Assembly: GCF_000774145.1 (NCBI RefSeq)
Contig: NZ_KN322987.1
Coordinates: forward strand, 560,756-624,755
Direction of reading: 5' to 3'
From: Pseudomonas mediterranea CFBP 5447
Lineage (GTDB): Bacteria > Pseudomonadota > Gammaproteobacteria > Pseudomonadales > Pseudomonadaceae
DNA length: 64,000 nt
In this document: one piece after another, positions 18,901 through 27,107 of the stretch
Position numbering within the stretch: the stretch's first letter is position 1
Layout: the number at the start of each line of letters is the position of its first letter
The notes under the pieces: model-generated
Databases searched by the model: none
The model's input: only the letters and a program-made list of their open reading frames with translations
What the model was told of the DNA's origin: nothing
Position numbers and translations under genes: made by a program

Positions 18901-19100
18901 TGGTGCCCCTGGTGTTCTCCAGCGGTGCCGGTGCCGAAATGCGCCACGCCATGGGTGTCGCGGTGTTCTCGGGCATGCTCGGCGTAACCTTCTTCGGCCT
19001 GCTGCTCACCCCAGTGTTCTATGTACTGATTCGTAACTTCGTCGAACGCAGCGAGGCCCGCAAGGCGGCCCGGGCGTTGAAACTGGAGACGCAACAATGA
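15921..19100 (+). CDS. mexF: RND efflux inner-membrane transporter, MexF-like
   Basis: 1059 residues, the normal HAE1 length. It begins FSQFFISRPIFAAVLS, with the two large periplasmic loops and twelve membrane segments expected. The proton-relay acidic pair is visible in GIVVDDAIVVVENVER (fourth membrane helix). Much of the sequence matches P. aeruginosa MexF as remembered (for example PISEYPEVVPPTVVVRANFP). It starts 15 bases after mexE and its stop overlaps oprN (ATGA). It uses the proton gradient to pump drugs into the OprN channel. Confidence 0.95.
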   Translation: MKFSQFFISRPIFAAVLSLLILIAGAISLFQLPISEYPEVVPPTVVVRANFPGANPKVIGETVAAPLEQAITGIENMLYMSSQSTADGKITLTITFALGTDLDNAQVQVQNRVTRTEPKLPEEVTRIGITVDKASPDLTMVVHLTSPDKRYDMLYLSNYALLNIKDELARLGGVGDVQLFGMGDYSLRVWLDPNKTASRNLTATDVVTAIREQNRQVAAGALGAPPAPNAQAFQLSINTQGRLVNEEEFENIIIRSGANGEITRLKDIARVELGSSQYALRSLLDNQPAVAIPIFQRPGSNAIQISNDVHAKMDELKKNFPAGMDYSIVYDPTIFVRGSIEAVVHTLFEALILVVLVVILFLQTWRASIIPLVAVPVSLIGTFAVMHLFGFSLNALSLFGLVLAIGIVVDDAIVVVENVERNIGLGLTPVEATKRAMGEVTGPIIATALVLCAVFVPAAFISGLTGQFYKQFALTIAISTVISAFNSLTLSPALAAVLLKSHDAPKDRFSKFLDALLGSWLFRPFNRFFDRASHSYVGAVGRVIRSSGIALFVYAGLMVLTFFGFSNTPTGFVPGQDKQYLVAFAQLPDAASLDRTEDVIKRMSDLALKQPGVQSAVAFPGLSINGFTNSPNAGIVFVTLKPFDERKDPSQSAGAIAGALNGQFAGIQEAYMAIFPPPPVQGLGTIGGFRLQIEDRGNLGYDELYKETMNIITKSRSVPELAGLFTSYTVNVPQVDAAIDREKAKTHGVAVSDIFDTLQIYLGSLYANDFNRFGRTYQVNVQAEQQFRLESDQIGQLKVRNNRGEMIPLATFIKVSDSSGPDRVMHYNGFITAEINGAAAPGYSSGQAEKAIEKLLKDELPNGMTYEWTDLTYQQILSGNTALFVFPLCVLLAFLVLAAQYESWSLPLAVILIVPMTLLSAITGVILSGGDNNIFTQIGLIVLVGLACKNAILIVEFAKDKQLEGMNPLAAVLEACRLRLRPILMTSVAFIMGVVPLVFSSGAGAEMRHAMGVAVFSGMLGVTFFGLLLTPVFYVLIRNFVERSEARKAARALKLETQQ

Positions 19101-20533
19101 GCTTGGCGACAATGAGCTTGAAGGTGTTCGTGCCGAGCTTGCTGGTCCTGGCCTTGAGCGCCTGCGCCGTGGGGCCGGACTACAAGGCTCCGCAAACCGA
19201 GGCGGCGAATATCACTACCGCTACCGACGGCGCCGCCGGCCAGAAGAACTTCGACCGGGCCCGATTCGAAGGCGTCTGGTGGCAGCAGTTCGACGACCCG
19301 ACCCTCAACGCGCTGGTGACCCGTTCCCTGGAAGGCAACCGCGAGTTGCGCGTCGCCTTCGCCCGTCTGCGGGCGGCCCGGGCCATCCGCGATGACGCCA
19401 GCAACGATGCGATGCCGACCATTACCAGTCGCGCCAGCAGCAACCTGGGCAAAGGCCAGATTCCGGGGCAGACCACCGACCGGGTCAATACCGAGCGCTA
19501 CGACCTGGGCCTGGACATGGCCTGGGAAGTCGATCTGTTCGGGCGCATCCAGCGCAACCTGGAAGCCACCGACGCCGATCAGCAGGCGGCCGAGGCCGAT
19601 CTCTACCAACTGCAAGTGACCATGATCGCCGAGCTGGTGGATGCCTACGGTCAACTGCGCGGCGCCCAACTGCGGGAAAAAATCGCCCTGGCGAACCTCC
19701 AGAACCAGCAGGCATCGCGCAAGATCACCGAAAGCCTGCGCGACGCCGGTGTAGGCGATCAGCTGGACGTGGTCCGTGCCGACGCGCGCCTGGCCTCGGT
19801 AGAAGCCAGCGTGCCGCAACTGCAGGCCGAACAGGTGCGTCAGCGCAACCGCATCGCCACCCTGCTGGGTGAGCGTCCGGACAAATTGAGCGTAGACCTG
19901 AGCCCCAAGGACCTGCCGGCCATTGCCAAGGCCTTGCCAATCGGTGATCCGGGGCAGCTGCTGCAACGTCGCCCGGACATTCTCAGCGCCGAACGTCAGT
20001 TGGCCGCCGCTACGGCGCGTATCGGCGTGGCCAAGGCGGACCTGTTTCCACGGGTCAGCCTCAGCGGCTTCCTCGGCTTCACCGCAGGGCGTGGTTCGCA
20101 GATCGGCTCCTCGGCGGCCAACGCCTGGGCACTGGGCCCGAGCATTACCTGGGCAGCGTTTGACCTGGGCAGCGTGCGGGCTCGCCTGCGCGGTGCCAAT
20201 GCCGAGGCCGATGGCGCCCTGGCGACTTACGAGCAACAGGTGCTGCTGGCCCTGGAAGAGTCGGAAAACGCCTTCAGCGATTACGGCAAACGCCAGCAAC
20301 GCCTGATCTCGCTGATCCGCCAGAGCGAATCCAGCCGTGCCGCTGCCGACCTGGCGGAAATCCGTTACCGCGAAGGTACCGTGGACTTCCTCGTGCTGCT
20401 CGACGCCCAGCGCGAACGCCTCGCCGCTGAAGACACCCAGGCCCAGGCCGAAGTCGACCTGTACCGCGGCATCGTCGCGATCTACAAGGCCCTGGGCGGT
20501 GGCTGGCAGCCGGAAACCGTCGCCAGCAACTGA
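19097..20533 (+). CDS. oprN: RND efflux outer membrane channel, OprN-like
   Basis: 478 residues, with a lipoprotein signal ending LALSACAVGPDYK, typical of the NodT/OprM family. The body contains two outer-membrane-factor repeats. Its start overlaps the mexF stop (ATGA); a second ATG at 19112 is also in frame. It completes the tripartite pump. A strong intrinsic terminator follows the stop by about 50 bases, ending the operon. Confidence 0.9.
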   Translation: MSLATMSLKVFVPSLLVLALSACAVGPDYKAPQTEAANITTATDGAAGQKNFDRARFEGVWWQQFDDPTLNALVTRSLEGNRELRVAFARLRAARAIRDDASNDAMPTITSRASSNLGKGQIPGQTTDRVNTERYDLGLDMAWEVDLFGRIQRNLEATDADQQAAEADLYQLQVTMIAELVDAYGQLRGAQLREKIALANLQNQQASRKITESLRDAGVGDQLDVVRADARLASVEASVPQLQAEQVRQRNRIATLLGERPDKLSVDLSPKDLPAIAKALPIGDPGQLLQRRPDILSAERQLAAATARIGVAKADLFPRVSLSGFLGFTAGRGSQIGSSAANAWALGPSITWAAFDLGSVRARLRGANAEADGALATYEQQVLLALEESENAFSDYGKRQQRLISLIRQSESSRAAADLAEIRYREGTVDFLVLLDAQRERLAAEDTQAQAEVDLYRGIVAIYKALGGGWQPETVASN

Positions 20534-20584
20534 CCGGTCTTTGCACAGAGCCCCTTTGGTTGACCGCAATCAACCAGATCCTTG

Positions 20585-20617
20585 CCCCGCCTCCGCCTTG
20601 GACGCGGGGCTTTTTTT
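20585..20617 (+). terminator. Rho-independent terminator of the mexEF-oprN operon
   Basis: The stem CCCCGC / GCGGGG is separated by 13 bases and followed by CTTTTTTT. Confidence 0.85.
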
Positions 20618-20634
20618 ATCTCACCCGGAGTGCC

Positions 20635-20729
20635 CCTGTGGGAGCGAGCCTGCTCGCGATGGCGGTGTGTCAGTCGACATGGATGCCGACCGGCAGACAG
20701 CTATCGCGAGCAGGCTCGCTCCCACAAGG
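20635..20729. repeat. REP pair (BIME)
   Basis: The forward arm GTGGGAGCGAGCCTGCTCG and the matching inverted arm (CGAGCAGGCTCGCTCCCAC) are separated by about 50 bases. This is the standard Pseudomonas repetitive extragenic palindrome, placed between oprN and the TPR gene. The 324-base gap (20534-20857) otherwise holds the oprN terminator and presumably the TPR gene promoter. Confidence 0.92.
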
Positions 20730-20857
20730 TTTTTGCCACATCCCAGCGAAAGCAATCTGTACTCACAGGCCCTGCATACCTATCACAAGGTTTGACTCAG
20801 CCCCCCAGCTGACCGAAGCTTGCGACACTTCAAGTTTCCCGGTTATGGATTACCTGC

Positions 20858-21913
20858 ATGTCTTCGTCTCGCCGCTATCTTCTGCTCAGCCTTGGGTTCG
20901 TCCTGATGATCGGTCTGGGTGCATTGTGGCGGCACAGCAGCACCCCTCAAATCCCTGAGGCCATCAAGCGCGGCTACAGTGAAGCCCTGGCGCAGGCGCG
21001 CAACGGGCTCCCGGGCGCGGCGAGAATGCTCTATCAGCAACTCGGGCGTCCGGACCTCTCGCCCAAGCGGCGTGTGTGGCTGCACGCCGAGCTGCCCAAC
21101 TACCCAAGCCCCCAGGCCTTGAAACTGGCAGATGCGGACCTGCATAACGAATCGCCGGATGTACGTCGGGCAGCCATCGGCAGCATCGTCGGGCTGGTGC
21201 CGACGGGGCAGCGCAGCCTGCTGCTCGGGCCATTGCTCGACGATAACGATTCCAATGTGCGATTTGCCGCCGTGAACGCCCTGCTGGGCCTGTCGCCGGA
21301 TGACCTTGGCTTGTACTTCGGCGCCATGCAGCTGGCCATCGACACTTGGGAACAGCAGCTCGAAGATGGCCCGCAAACCACCGAGTCTTTCTATCAGCTC
21401 GCTCGCCTGCACCTGCACAACGCCGAACTGAAAAAGGCCCAGCAAGCCCTGGAGCAAGCCTTGCGCCTGCAACCCGACAACCTGCCGGCGGTGGTCATGC
21501 AGATCGAAGTGCTCGACAAACAGGGCCAGGGCGAAGCCGCGCGACAATTACTCGCCAGACAGTTGCAAAGCCAGCCACAGTCAGCTTACCTGCAACATGC
21601 GCTGGGCATGTGGTTGCTGCAGCATGGCCAGAGCGAATACGCGGTGCTCGGCCTGGCAAAGGCCGTGGAACTTGAGCCCGACAATCGTCATTACCGTTAC
21701 GACCTGGCAACCACCCTGCATGCCGAGCAGGAGCTGGAAGCCGCACAGAAACAGTTGCAGGAAATTGTCCAGCGCTACCCCGCCGACCGTAAGGCGCGGG
21801 TGCTGCTGATCAACTATTGGAAGGAAACCGGGCAACTGCAGAATGTACAGATCCTGCTGGCGAAACTGGAGCAGCTGAACCCGGACGACCCGGCATTGCA
21901 ACAGGGTCTGTAA
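20858..21913 (+). CDS. Membrane-anchored TPR-repeat protein
   Basis: 351 residues. One N-terminal membrane segment (YLLLSLGFVLMIGLGALW, about 7-24) is followed by a HEAT-like stretch (about 90-160) and at least four tetratricopeptide repeats (from about 165 to the end). The repeat region should lie in the periplasm as a scaffold for protein contacts. No enzymatic motif was seen. It precedes kaiC by 134 bases in the same direction. The ribosome site is weak. Its partner is unknown. Confidence 0.75.
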   Translation: MSSSRRYLLLSLGFVLMIGLGALWRHSSTPQIPEAIKRGYSEALAQARNGLPGAARMLYQQLGRPDLSPKRRVWLHAELPNYPSPQALKLADADLHNESPDVRRAAIGSIVGLVPTGQRSLLLGPLLDDNDSNVRFAAVNALLGLSPDDLGLYFGAMQLAIDTWEQQLEDGPQTTESFYQLARLHLHNAELKKAQQALEQALRLQPDNLPAVVMQIEVLDKQGQGEAARQLLARQLQSQPQSAYLQHALGMWLLQHGQSEYAVLGLAKAVELEPDNRHYRYDLATTLHAEQELEAAQKQLQEIVQRYPADRKARVLLINYWKETGQLQNVQILLAKLEQLNPDDPALQQGL

Positions 21914-21932
21914 AAAGCCCCGGACGCTCCAA

Positions 21933-21946
21933 AAGTTGTACAACTT
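21933..21946. promoter_or_regulatory. Perfect 14-base palindrome upstream of kaiC
   Basis: AAGTTGTACAACTT lies 20 bases after the TPR gene stop and about 100 bases before the kaiC start. It is a plausible operator for a dimeric regulator; the regulator is unknown. It has no T run, so it is not an intrinsic terminator. Confidence 0.4.
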
Positions 21947-22047
21947 CACAGGTTTTGTGTCGGAAGTGGAACCGCTATCACCGCCAAAGGTCAAGTATTC
22001 AGACACTTCAACCTGCTTTACTTCCTTGGCCATTGAGGGGGCTATTT

Positions 22048-23550
22048 TTGTCTACATTGAACGAGTTGATCGACGCCAAAGCCGCCACCGGTATCGAAGG
22101 ACTGGACAATATCCTCTCCGGTGGCTTGTCCCGCGGCCATGTGTTCCTGTTGGAAGGGGAACCCGGCACCGGCAAGACCACGGTCGCGTTGCATTTTTTG
22201 TTGGCCGGCGCCCAAGCCGGCGAGCGCTCGTTGTACATCACGCTCTCGGAAACCGAGCGTGAATTGCGCCAGGGCGCGAGTTCCCACGGGTGGACCCTGG
22301 ATGACCACATCCACATTTTCGAGCTGACGCCGCCTGAAAGCCTGCTCAATGCCGAGCACCAGCAAAGCCTGCTGTACTCGTCGGACCTGGAGCTGGGGGA
22401 AGCGACGCGGCAGATCTTCGAGGTGGTCGAACAGGTCAAGCCGACCCGGGTCGTACTCGACAGCCTGTCGGAGATCCGCCTGCTGGCACAGAGTTCCCTG
22501 CGCTATCGGCGGCAGATCCTGGCGATCAAGCACTACTTCGTGCGCTACGACGCCACCGTCCTGCTGCTCGATGACCTGACGACCGAATCCCTGGACAAGA
22601 CCGTGCACAGTGTCGCCCACGGGGTGATCCGTCTCGAAGAGCTGACGCCCAATTATGGCGCCGAGCGGCGACGGATCCGGGTGGTCAAGTATCGCGGGCA
22701 GAAATACCGTGGCGGCTTTCACGACTTCACCATCATGGGGGACGGTCTTCATGTCTTCCCACGCCTGGTGGCAGCCGAGCATCGCGGGCAATACCTGCGT
22801 CAACAACTCTCCAGCGGCATCGCGGAGATGGATGCCCTGCTGGGTGGCGGTATCGAGACCGGTTCAAGCACCTTGATCCTCGGGCCGGCCGGTACCGGGA
22901 AGTCGCTGATTTCGCTGATCTTCGCCGCAGCGGCCGTGCATCGGGGCGAGAAGGCCGCGCTGTTCATTTTCGACGAAGAGCTGGGCCTGCTGTTCGAACG
23001 CATGAAAAATATCGGTATCGACCTTCAGGCGCTGCAAAAAACCGGCAACCTGCTGATCGAACAGGTGGACGCCGCCGAGCTGTCCCCCGGTGAGTTCTCC
23101 CACCGGGTACGTCGTTGCGTCGATGACGGCGACATCAAGACCGTGGTGATCGACAGCATCAACGGCTACCAGGCTGCCATGCCGGAAGAAAATGCGCTGG
23201 TGCTGCACATGCATGAACTGTTGCTGTACCTCAATCGCAAGGGAGCAGCGACCTTCATGACCGTCGCGCAACATGGCCTGGTAGGCGACATGCAGGCGCC
23301 GGTGGACATTACCTATCTGGCCGACACCGTGATTCTGTTGCGGTATTTCGAGGCATTGGGCAAGGTCCGCCGAGCCATTTCCATCATCAAGAAACGCACC
23401 GGCAGCCACGAATCGACGATCCGCGAATACCGCATCAGCGGGCAAGGCATGACCATCGGTGAACCACTCGAAGCCTTCCAGGGTGTCTTGCGTGGGGTAC
23501 CGACCTATATGGGAGCGGACCACCCGCTGCTCAAGGATGAGCTCCAGTGA
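22048..23550 (+). CDS. KaiC-family double RecA-like ATPase
   Basis: 500 residues from a TTG start at 22048. The frame is open further upstream, but only this TTG has a strong AGGGGG site 6-7 bases before it, and it gives the usual KaiC N-terminus. Two RecA/KaiC domains are present: Walker A GEPGTGKTT (37-45) and GPAGTGKS (279-286). The second has an acidic pair (FDEE, 308-311), the first only one Glu (SETE). The cyanobacterial phosphorylation pair Ser431-Thr432 aligns by eye with Thr422-Tyr423 here. No kaiA or kaiB is nearby, so a signalling ATPase working with the downstream kinase (GTGA overlap) is more likely than a clock. Confidence 0.9.
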   Translation: MSTLNELIDAKAATGIEGLDNILSGGLSRGHVFLLEGEPGTGKTTVALHFLLAGAQAGERSLYITLSETERELRQGASSHGWTLDDHIHIFELTPPESLLNAEHQQSLLYSSDLELGEATRQIFEVVEQVKPTRVVLDSLSEIRLLAQSSLRYRRQILAIKHYFVRYDATVLLLDDLTTESLDKTVHSVAHGVIRLEELTPNYGAERRRIRVVKYRGQKYRGGFHDFTIMGDGLHVFPRLVAAEHRGQYLRQQLSSGIAEMDALLGGGIETGSSTLILGPAGTGKSLISLIFAAAAVHRGEKAALFIFDEELGLLFERMKNIGIDLQALQKTGNLLIEQVDAAELSPGEFSHRVRRCVDDGDIKTVVIDSINGYQAAMPEENALVLHMHELLLYLNRKGAATFMTVAQHGLVGDMQAPVDITYLADTVILLRYFEALGKVRRAISIIKKRTGSHESTIREYRISGQGMTIGEPLEAFQGVLRGVPTYMGADHPLLKDELQ

Positions 23551-25217
23551 TTTTGATGGAGCCCCTGTCGGAGCGGGCATTGATCCTCGCGCCGCTGGGA
23601 CGGGACAGCCAGATCGCCCTGATGATCCTGAATGAAGCCGGATTCACCGGCCTCATTTGTCGCCATCTGGGGCAATTGTGCAACGAGCTCGAGCATGGCG
23701 CCGGCCTTTTGGTGATCTCGTCGGAAGCCTTGGTGGGCCCCGACCTGGAAACATTGTTCCAGCAGATTGAACAACAGCCGGCATGGTCGGACCTGCCCAT
23801 CGTCCTGCTGACCCATCATGGTGGTCCGGAACAGAACCCGGCGGCGCGTATCGGCATGCAACTGGGCAACGTAACGTTCCTGGAGCGCCCTTTCCATCCG
23901 GTGACCCTGGTCAGCCTGGTCACCACCGCCTTGCGCGGTCGACGAAGGCAATACGAGGCCCGGGAGCGCCTGATCGATCTCAGCAACAGTGAGCTACGCC
24001 TGCAGAACACCCTCGAAACCCTTGAACAGCAGGTGGAAGAGCGCACCGCTCAATTGCGCCACAATGAAGAAGCCTTGCGTCAATCGCAGAAAATGGAAGC
24101 GGTCGGGCAACTGACTGGCGGTATCGCCCACGACTTCAACAACATGCTGACCGGCATTATCGGCAGCCTGGAACTGCTGCGCAGGCGTCTGGCCCGGGGT
24201 CGCACCGAAGACCTGGACAGCCTGATCGACCTGGGCGTGACCTCGGCGAACCGCGCCGCCGGCCTGACTCATCGCCTGCTGGCGTTCTCCCGACGCCAGT
24301 CGCTGGATTCCAAGGCCGTGCAAATGAACACGCTGGTGCTCTCCATGGGGGAGCTGTTGCAGCGCAGTCTCAACGAGAGCATCCGGCTGGACATGCAACT
24401 GGATGAGCAGCTCTGGATCGCTGAAGCCGATCCCAATCAACTGGAAAGCGCCCTGCTCAACCTCGTCCTCAATGCACGCGATGCCATGCCTGAAGGCGGA
24501 ATGCTGGTGGTGCGCACCTTCAACAAACATCTGGATGCCGGCTTCACCGACGCATACAGCAACCTGGAACCCGGCGACTATGTGGTGCTGAGCGTGCAGG
24601 ACAGCGGCTGCGGCATGCCCGAATCGGTCATCAATCGTGCATTCGATCCATTCTTCACCACCAAGCCCATCGGCCAGGGCACCGGACTGGGCCTGTCGAT
24701 GATCTATGGGTTCAGCAAGCAGTCACGTGGCCATGTGGCGATCGACAGTGACGTTGGCAAAGGCACGACGGTCAATCTTTATCTGCCGCGTTTCCTGGGC
24801 GAGGAAACACCCGAGTCCTTGGTCGACAAGCAGCATCCGGCCCCCGCGCAGGCCGGCGAGACCGTGCTGATCGTTGAAGACGATCCGGCAGTGCGGGTGC
24901 TGGTCAGCTCGGTGCTGGAGGAACTGGGCTATACCTTCCTTGAAGCCAGCGATGCCAACGGTGCGGTGCCGATTCTCCAGTCAGGCCAGCGTATCGATCT
25001 GTTGATCAGCGACGTGGGCTTGCCGGGCATGAATGGCCGGCAACTAGCGGAAGTCGGCCGGCAGATCCGTCCGGACCTGCGGGTGCTGTTCATCACCGGC
25101 TACGCTGAGCATGCCGCGGTACGCGGCGGATTCCTCGACCCGGGCATGCAGATGATCACCAAGCCGTTCACCTTTGACCTGTTGACGGCCAAGGTCCGGG
25201 AGATGATCGGGGCCTGA
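23547..25217 (+). CDS. Hybrid sensor histidine kinase with C-terminal receiver
   Basis: 556 residues from GTG 23547, which overlaps the kaiC stop; an in-frame ATG lies at 23556. The N-terminal 125 residues resemble a receiver fold without the phospho-acceptor Asp (LLVISSE where LxxxD is expected). A coiled coil (about 135-180) leads into a HisKA domain with AHDFNN (His195), an HATPase domain (DSGCGMPE, GTGLGLS) and a C-terminal receiver (about 437-556, LLISDVGLPGMNG). No membrane segment, so it is cytosolic. Coupling to kaiC suggests KaiC feeds its state into this kinase. It is followed by REP elements, then by a convergent response regulator gene. Confidence 0.88.
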   Translation: MILMEPLSERALILAPLGRDSQIALMILNEAGFTGLICRHLGQLCNELEHGAGLLVISSEALVGPDLETLFQQIEQQPAWSDLPIVLLTHHGGPEQNPAARIGMQLGNVTFLERPFHPVTLVSLVTTALRGRRRQYEARERLIDLSNSELRLQNTLETLEQQVEERTAQLRHNEEALRQSQKMEAVGQLTGGIAHDFNNMLTGIIGSLELLRRRLARGRTEDLDSLIDLGVTSANRAAGLTHRLLAFSRRQSLDSKAVQMNTLVLSMGELLQRSLNESIRLDMQLDEQLWIAEADPNQLESALLNLVLNARDAMPEGGMLVVRTFNKHLDAGFTDAYSNLEPGDYVVLSVQDSGCGMPESVINRAFDPFFTTKPIGQGTGLGLSMIYGFSKQSRGHVAIDSDVGKGTTVNLYLPRFLGEETPESLVDKQHPAPAQAGETVLIVEDDPAVRVLVSSVLEELGYTFLEASDANGAVPILQSGQRIDLLISDVGLPGMNGRQLAEVGRQIRPDLRVLFITGYAEHAAVRGGFLDPGMQMITKPFTFDLLTAKVREMIGA

Positions 25218-25230
25218 AGCACACCCGGAT

Positions 25231-25427
25231 CCCCTGTGGGAGCGAGCTTGCGAGCGATGGCGGCATGTCTGCCACAGAAATGTTGAATGTGCCGCCGTCA
25301 TCGCGAGCAGGCTCGCTCCCACAGGGTTTCGAGCAGGCTCGCGAGCCTGCTCGCGATAGCGGTATGCCTGTCACAGAAATGTTGAATATGCTGCCGCCAT
25401 CGCGAGCAGGCTCGCTCCCACAGGGGG
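25231..25427. repeat. Cluster of two tandem REP pairs
   Basis: Four REP arms lie in about 200 bases. The two halves share the spacer ACAGAAATGTTGAAT, indicating a tandem duplication. The cluster lies between the convergent hybrid kinase and response regulator genes. Confidence 0.9.
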
Positions 25428-25447
25428 CTGGGGTGAACTCAACAACC

Positions 25448-25825
25448 TCAGGACAACATCGAGCGCATGATGCTTTGCAATTCGTCCAGGTCGAACGGTT
25501 TATCCAGGATCGGCGCCTTGCGGGTAATGGGGCTGTCGGTGTCGCGCACTTCCTGGGCGTAACCGCTGATGAAGATCACTTTCAGCTCAGGACGCAGCTT
25601 GACTGCGGGTTCAGCGATCTGCACCCCGGAAATCCCCCCCGGCAGACGGAAGTCGGTGATCATCATGTCCAGGTGGGGCTTGCTTGCCAGGATTTCGAAG
25701 GCCTTGTCACCGCTTTCGGCCTGCAGCACCCGATACCCCACCCCTGACAGGTAGGTGGACAATACCATCATGATTGACGGGTCATCCTCGACGACCAATA
25801 CAACGTCTTGCGCATCTTCACTCAT
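25448..25825 (-). CDS. Single-domain response regulator (receiver only)
   Basis: 125 residues from the ATG at 25825, consisting of one receiver domain: acidic pocket VVEDDPS, phospho-acceptor Asp in MMITDFRLPGG, conserved Lys in ILDKPFD. There is no output domain, so it relays phosphate or acts by protein contact. Its start overlaps the stop of the upstream kinase by 8 bases (ATGAGTGA). A longer frame reaches 25873 but would overlap more and lacks support. It is the last gene of the five-gene minus-strand signalling operon. Confidence 0.9.
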   Translation of the reverse strand: MSEDAQDVVLVVEDDPSIMMVLSTYLSGVGYRVLQAESGDKAFEILASKPHLDMMITDFRLPGGISGVQIAEPAVKLRPELKVIFISGYAQEVRDTDSPITRKAPILDKPFDLDELQSIMRSMLS

Positions 25826-27107
25826 GAGAAGCCTTCGTTCGATCAATAGCTGCTGATACGACCGTAGGGTCATTCAGAGGTTGCGTCAATGCGACGTTTT
25901 TTGGAAGAACAGCGTCCTGCAAGGGCAGGCAAACGCGGAACAACGCGCCCTCGTTGATACGACTATTGACCGAGATAGTCCCTCCGTGAGCCGTGACGAT
26001 CTGCTCGGAAATGAACAGGCCCAACCCCAAGCCGGCGGCGACCGCCTTGGAGGTCACCCGCTCGAACTGCTGGAAGATGCGTTTCTGGTTCTCCTCGCTG
26101 ATACCGATGCCGCGGTCCTGGACCTCGATACAGGCGTGCTCGGGTGTCTGATAGACACGCACATCGATCGGGCTCTTGCCGCCATAGCGCAACGCGTTGG
26201 TCAGCAGGTTCGACACCACCTGCTCGATCCGGAACTCATCCCAGAGCCCTTCCACCAAAGGCTCGGCGGTGTAGTTCAACGCACATTCGGCGGCCAGGAT
26301 CTGCGGCTGGAAATTGCGCAGCAGGTTTTCCACCAGGGCCGAGAGGTTGAAACGGGTCGGGCGGATGGACAATTTGCCGGTACGAATGCGCGACACGTCC
26401 AGCATGTCCTCGATCAGCCGGATCAGGCTCTTGATCTGTCGCTCGTCGCGCTCGACCATCGCCTTCACCTTATCCAGGCTGAACGCGGCGGCGTTGTCCC
26501 GGGCCAGGTGCATCTTGCGCAGTTGCGTCTCGAGAATCAGGCCGTTCAGAGGCGTGCGGACCTCGTGGGCGACGATCGACATGAAGTCGTCGCGCATCCG
26601 CACCGCCTGCTCGAGTTCGCTGCGGGTGACCTGCAATTGCTGCAGCAGCACTTCCTGCTCCCGACGACTCTGCTCCAGGGCGACGACCTGTTCCTTCACC
26701 GCCCTCTTCTGGCGATGGAGTTCCACGAATACGTTGACCTTGCTCTTGACCGCATGGGTGTCCAGTGGCTTGTGCAGGAAATCCACCGCCCCGTTTTCAT
26801 AGCCGGTAAAGGCATAGTTGCGTTCGCGGCCGGCGGCGCTGACAAAGATGATCGGGATGCTACGGGTCTTCTCCGTGCCCCGCATCAGCTCGGCCAGTTC
26901 GAAACCGTTCATGTCCGGCATCTGTACGTCGATGATGGCCAGGGCAAAGTCATGTTGCAGCAACAGAGACAACGCCTGGTCAGCCGACTGAGCCTTGTAG
27001 ACCTTGCGGTCGTCTCCCTTGATCAGGGCCTCCAGCGCCAACAGATTCTCCGGCAGATCATCGACGATCAGCAGTTTGGCTTGAATATCTCTTGGCATGT
27101 GGTTCAT
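25818..27107 (-). CDS. Receiver-histidine kinase (REC-HisKA-HATPase)
   Basis: 429 residues. The N-terminal receiver (LLIVDDLPEN, phospho-acceptor in LAIIDVQMPDMNG, Lys in FLHKPLD) is followed by a coiled coil (about 130-175), HisKA with HEVRTPLNG and HATPase with DRGIGIS and GLGLGLF. It is cytosolic. This architecture takes phosphate on its own receiver and controls its own kinase activity. Start and stop overlap its neighbours (ATGA with cheB, 8 bases with the response regulator). It probably connects the CheB/CheR unit or the upstream hybrid kinase with the small receiver. Confidence 0.9.
   Translation of the reverse strand: MNHMPRDIQAKLLIVDDLPENLLALEALIKGDDRKVYKAQSADQALSLLLQHDFALAIIDVQMPDMNGFELAELMRGTEKTRSIPIIFVSAAGRERNYAFTGYENGAVDFLHKPLDTHAVKSKVNVFVELHRQKRAVKEQVVALEQSRREQEVLLQQLQVTRSELEQAVRMRDDFMSIVAHEVRTPLNGLILETQLRKMHLARDNAAAFSLDKVKAMVERDERQIKSLIRLIEDMLDVSRIRTGKLSIRPTRFNLSALVENLLRNFQPQILAAECALNYTAEPLVEGLWDEFRIEQVVSNLLTNALRYGGKSPIDVRVYQTPEHACIEVQDRGIGISEENQKRIFQQFERVTSKAVAAGLGLGLFISEQIVTAHGGTISVNSRINEGALFRVCLPLQDAVLPKNVALTQPLNDPTVVSAAIDRTKASHE

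Noticed and set aside
14673..19112. 1479-codon open frame on the minus strand opposite mexE-mexF
   Set aside because: Antisense shadow of high-GC codon usage in well-recognised efflux genes; the translation is compositionally odd (His/Gln/Gly-rich) with no motif.
21817..22047. N-terminal extension of KaiC and overlap with the TPR gene
   Set aside because: The extra residues do not resemble KaiC and include the upstream palindrome; the TTG at 22048 has a strong ribosome site.
22048..23550. A circadian clock locus
   Set aside because: No kaiA or kaiB is present and the phosphorylation pair is not Ser-Thr; the gene is better described as a KaiC-family signalling ATPase.
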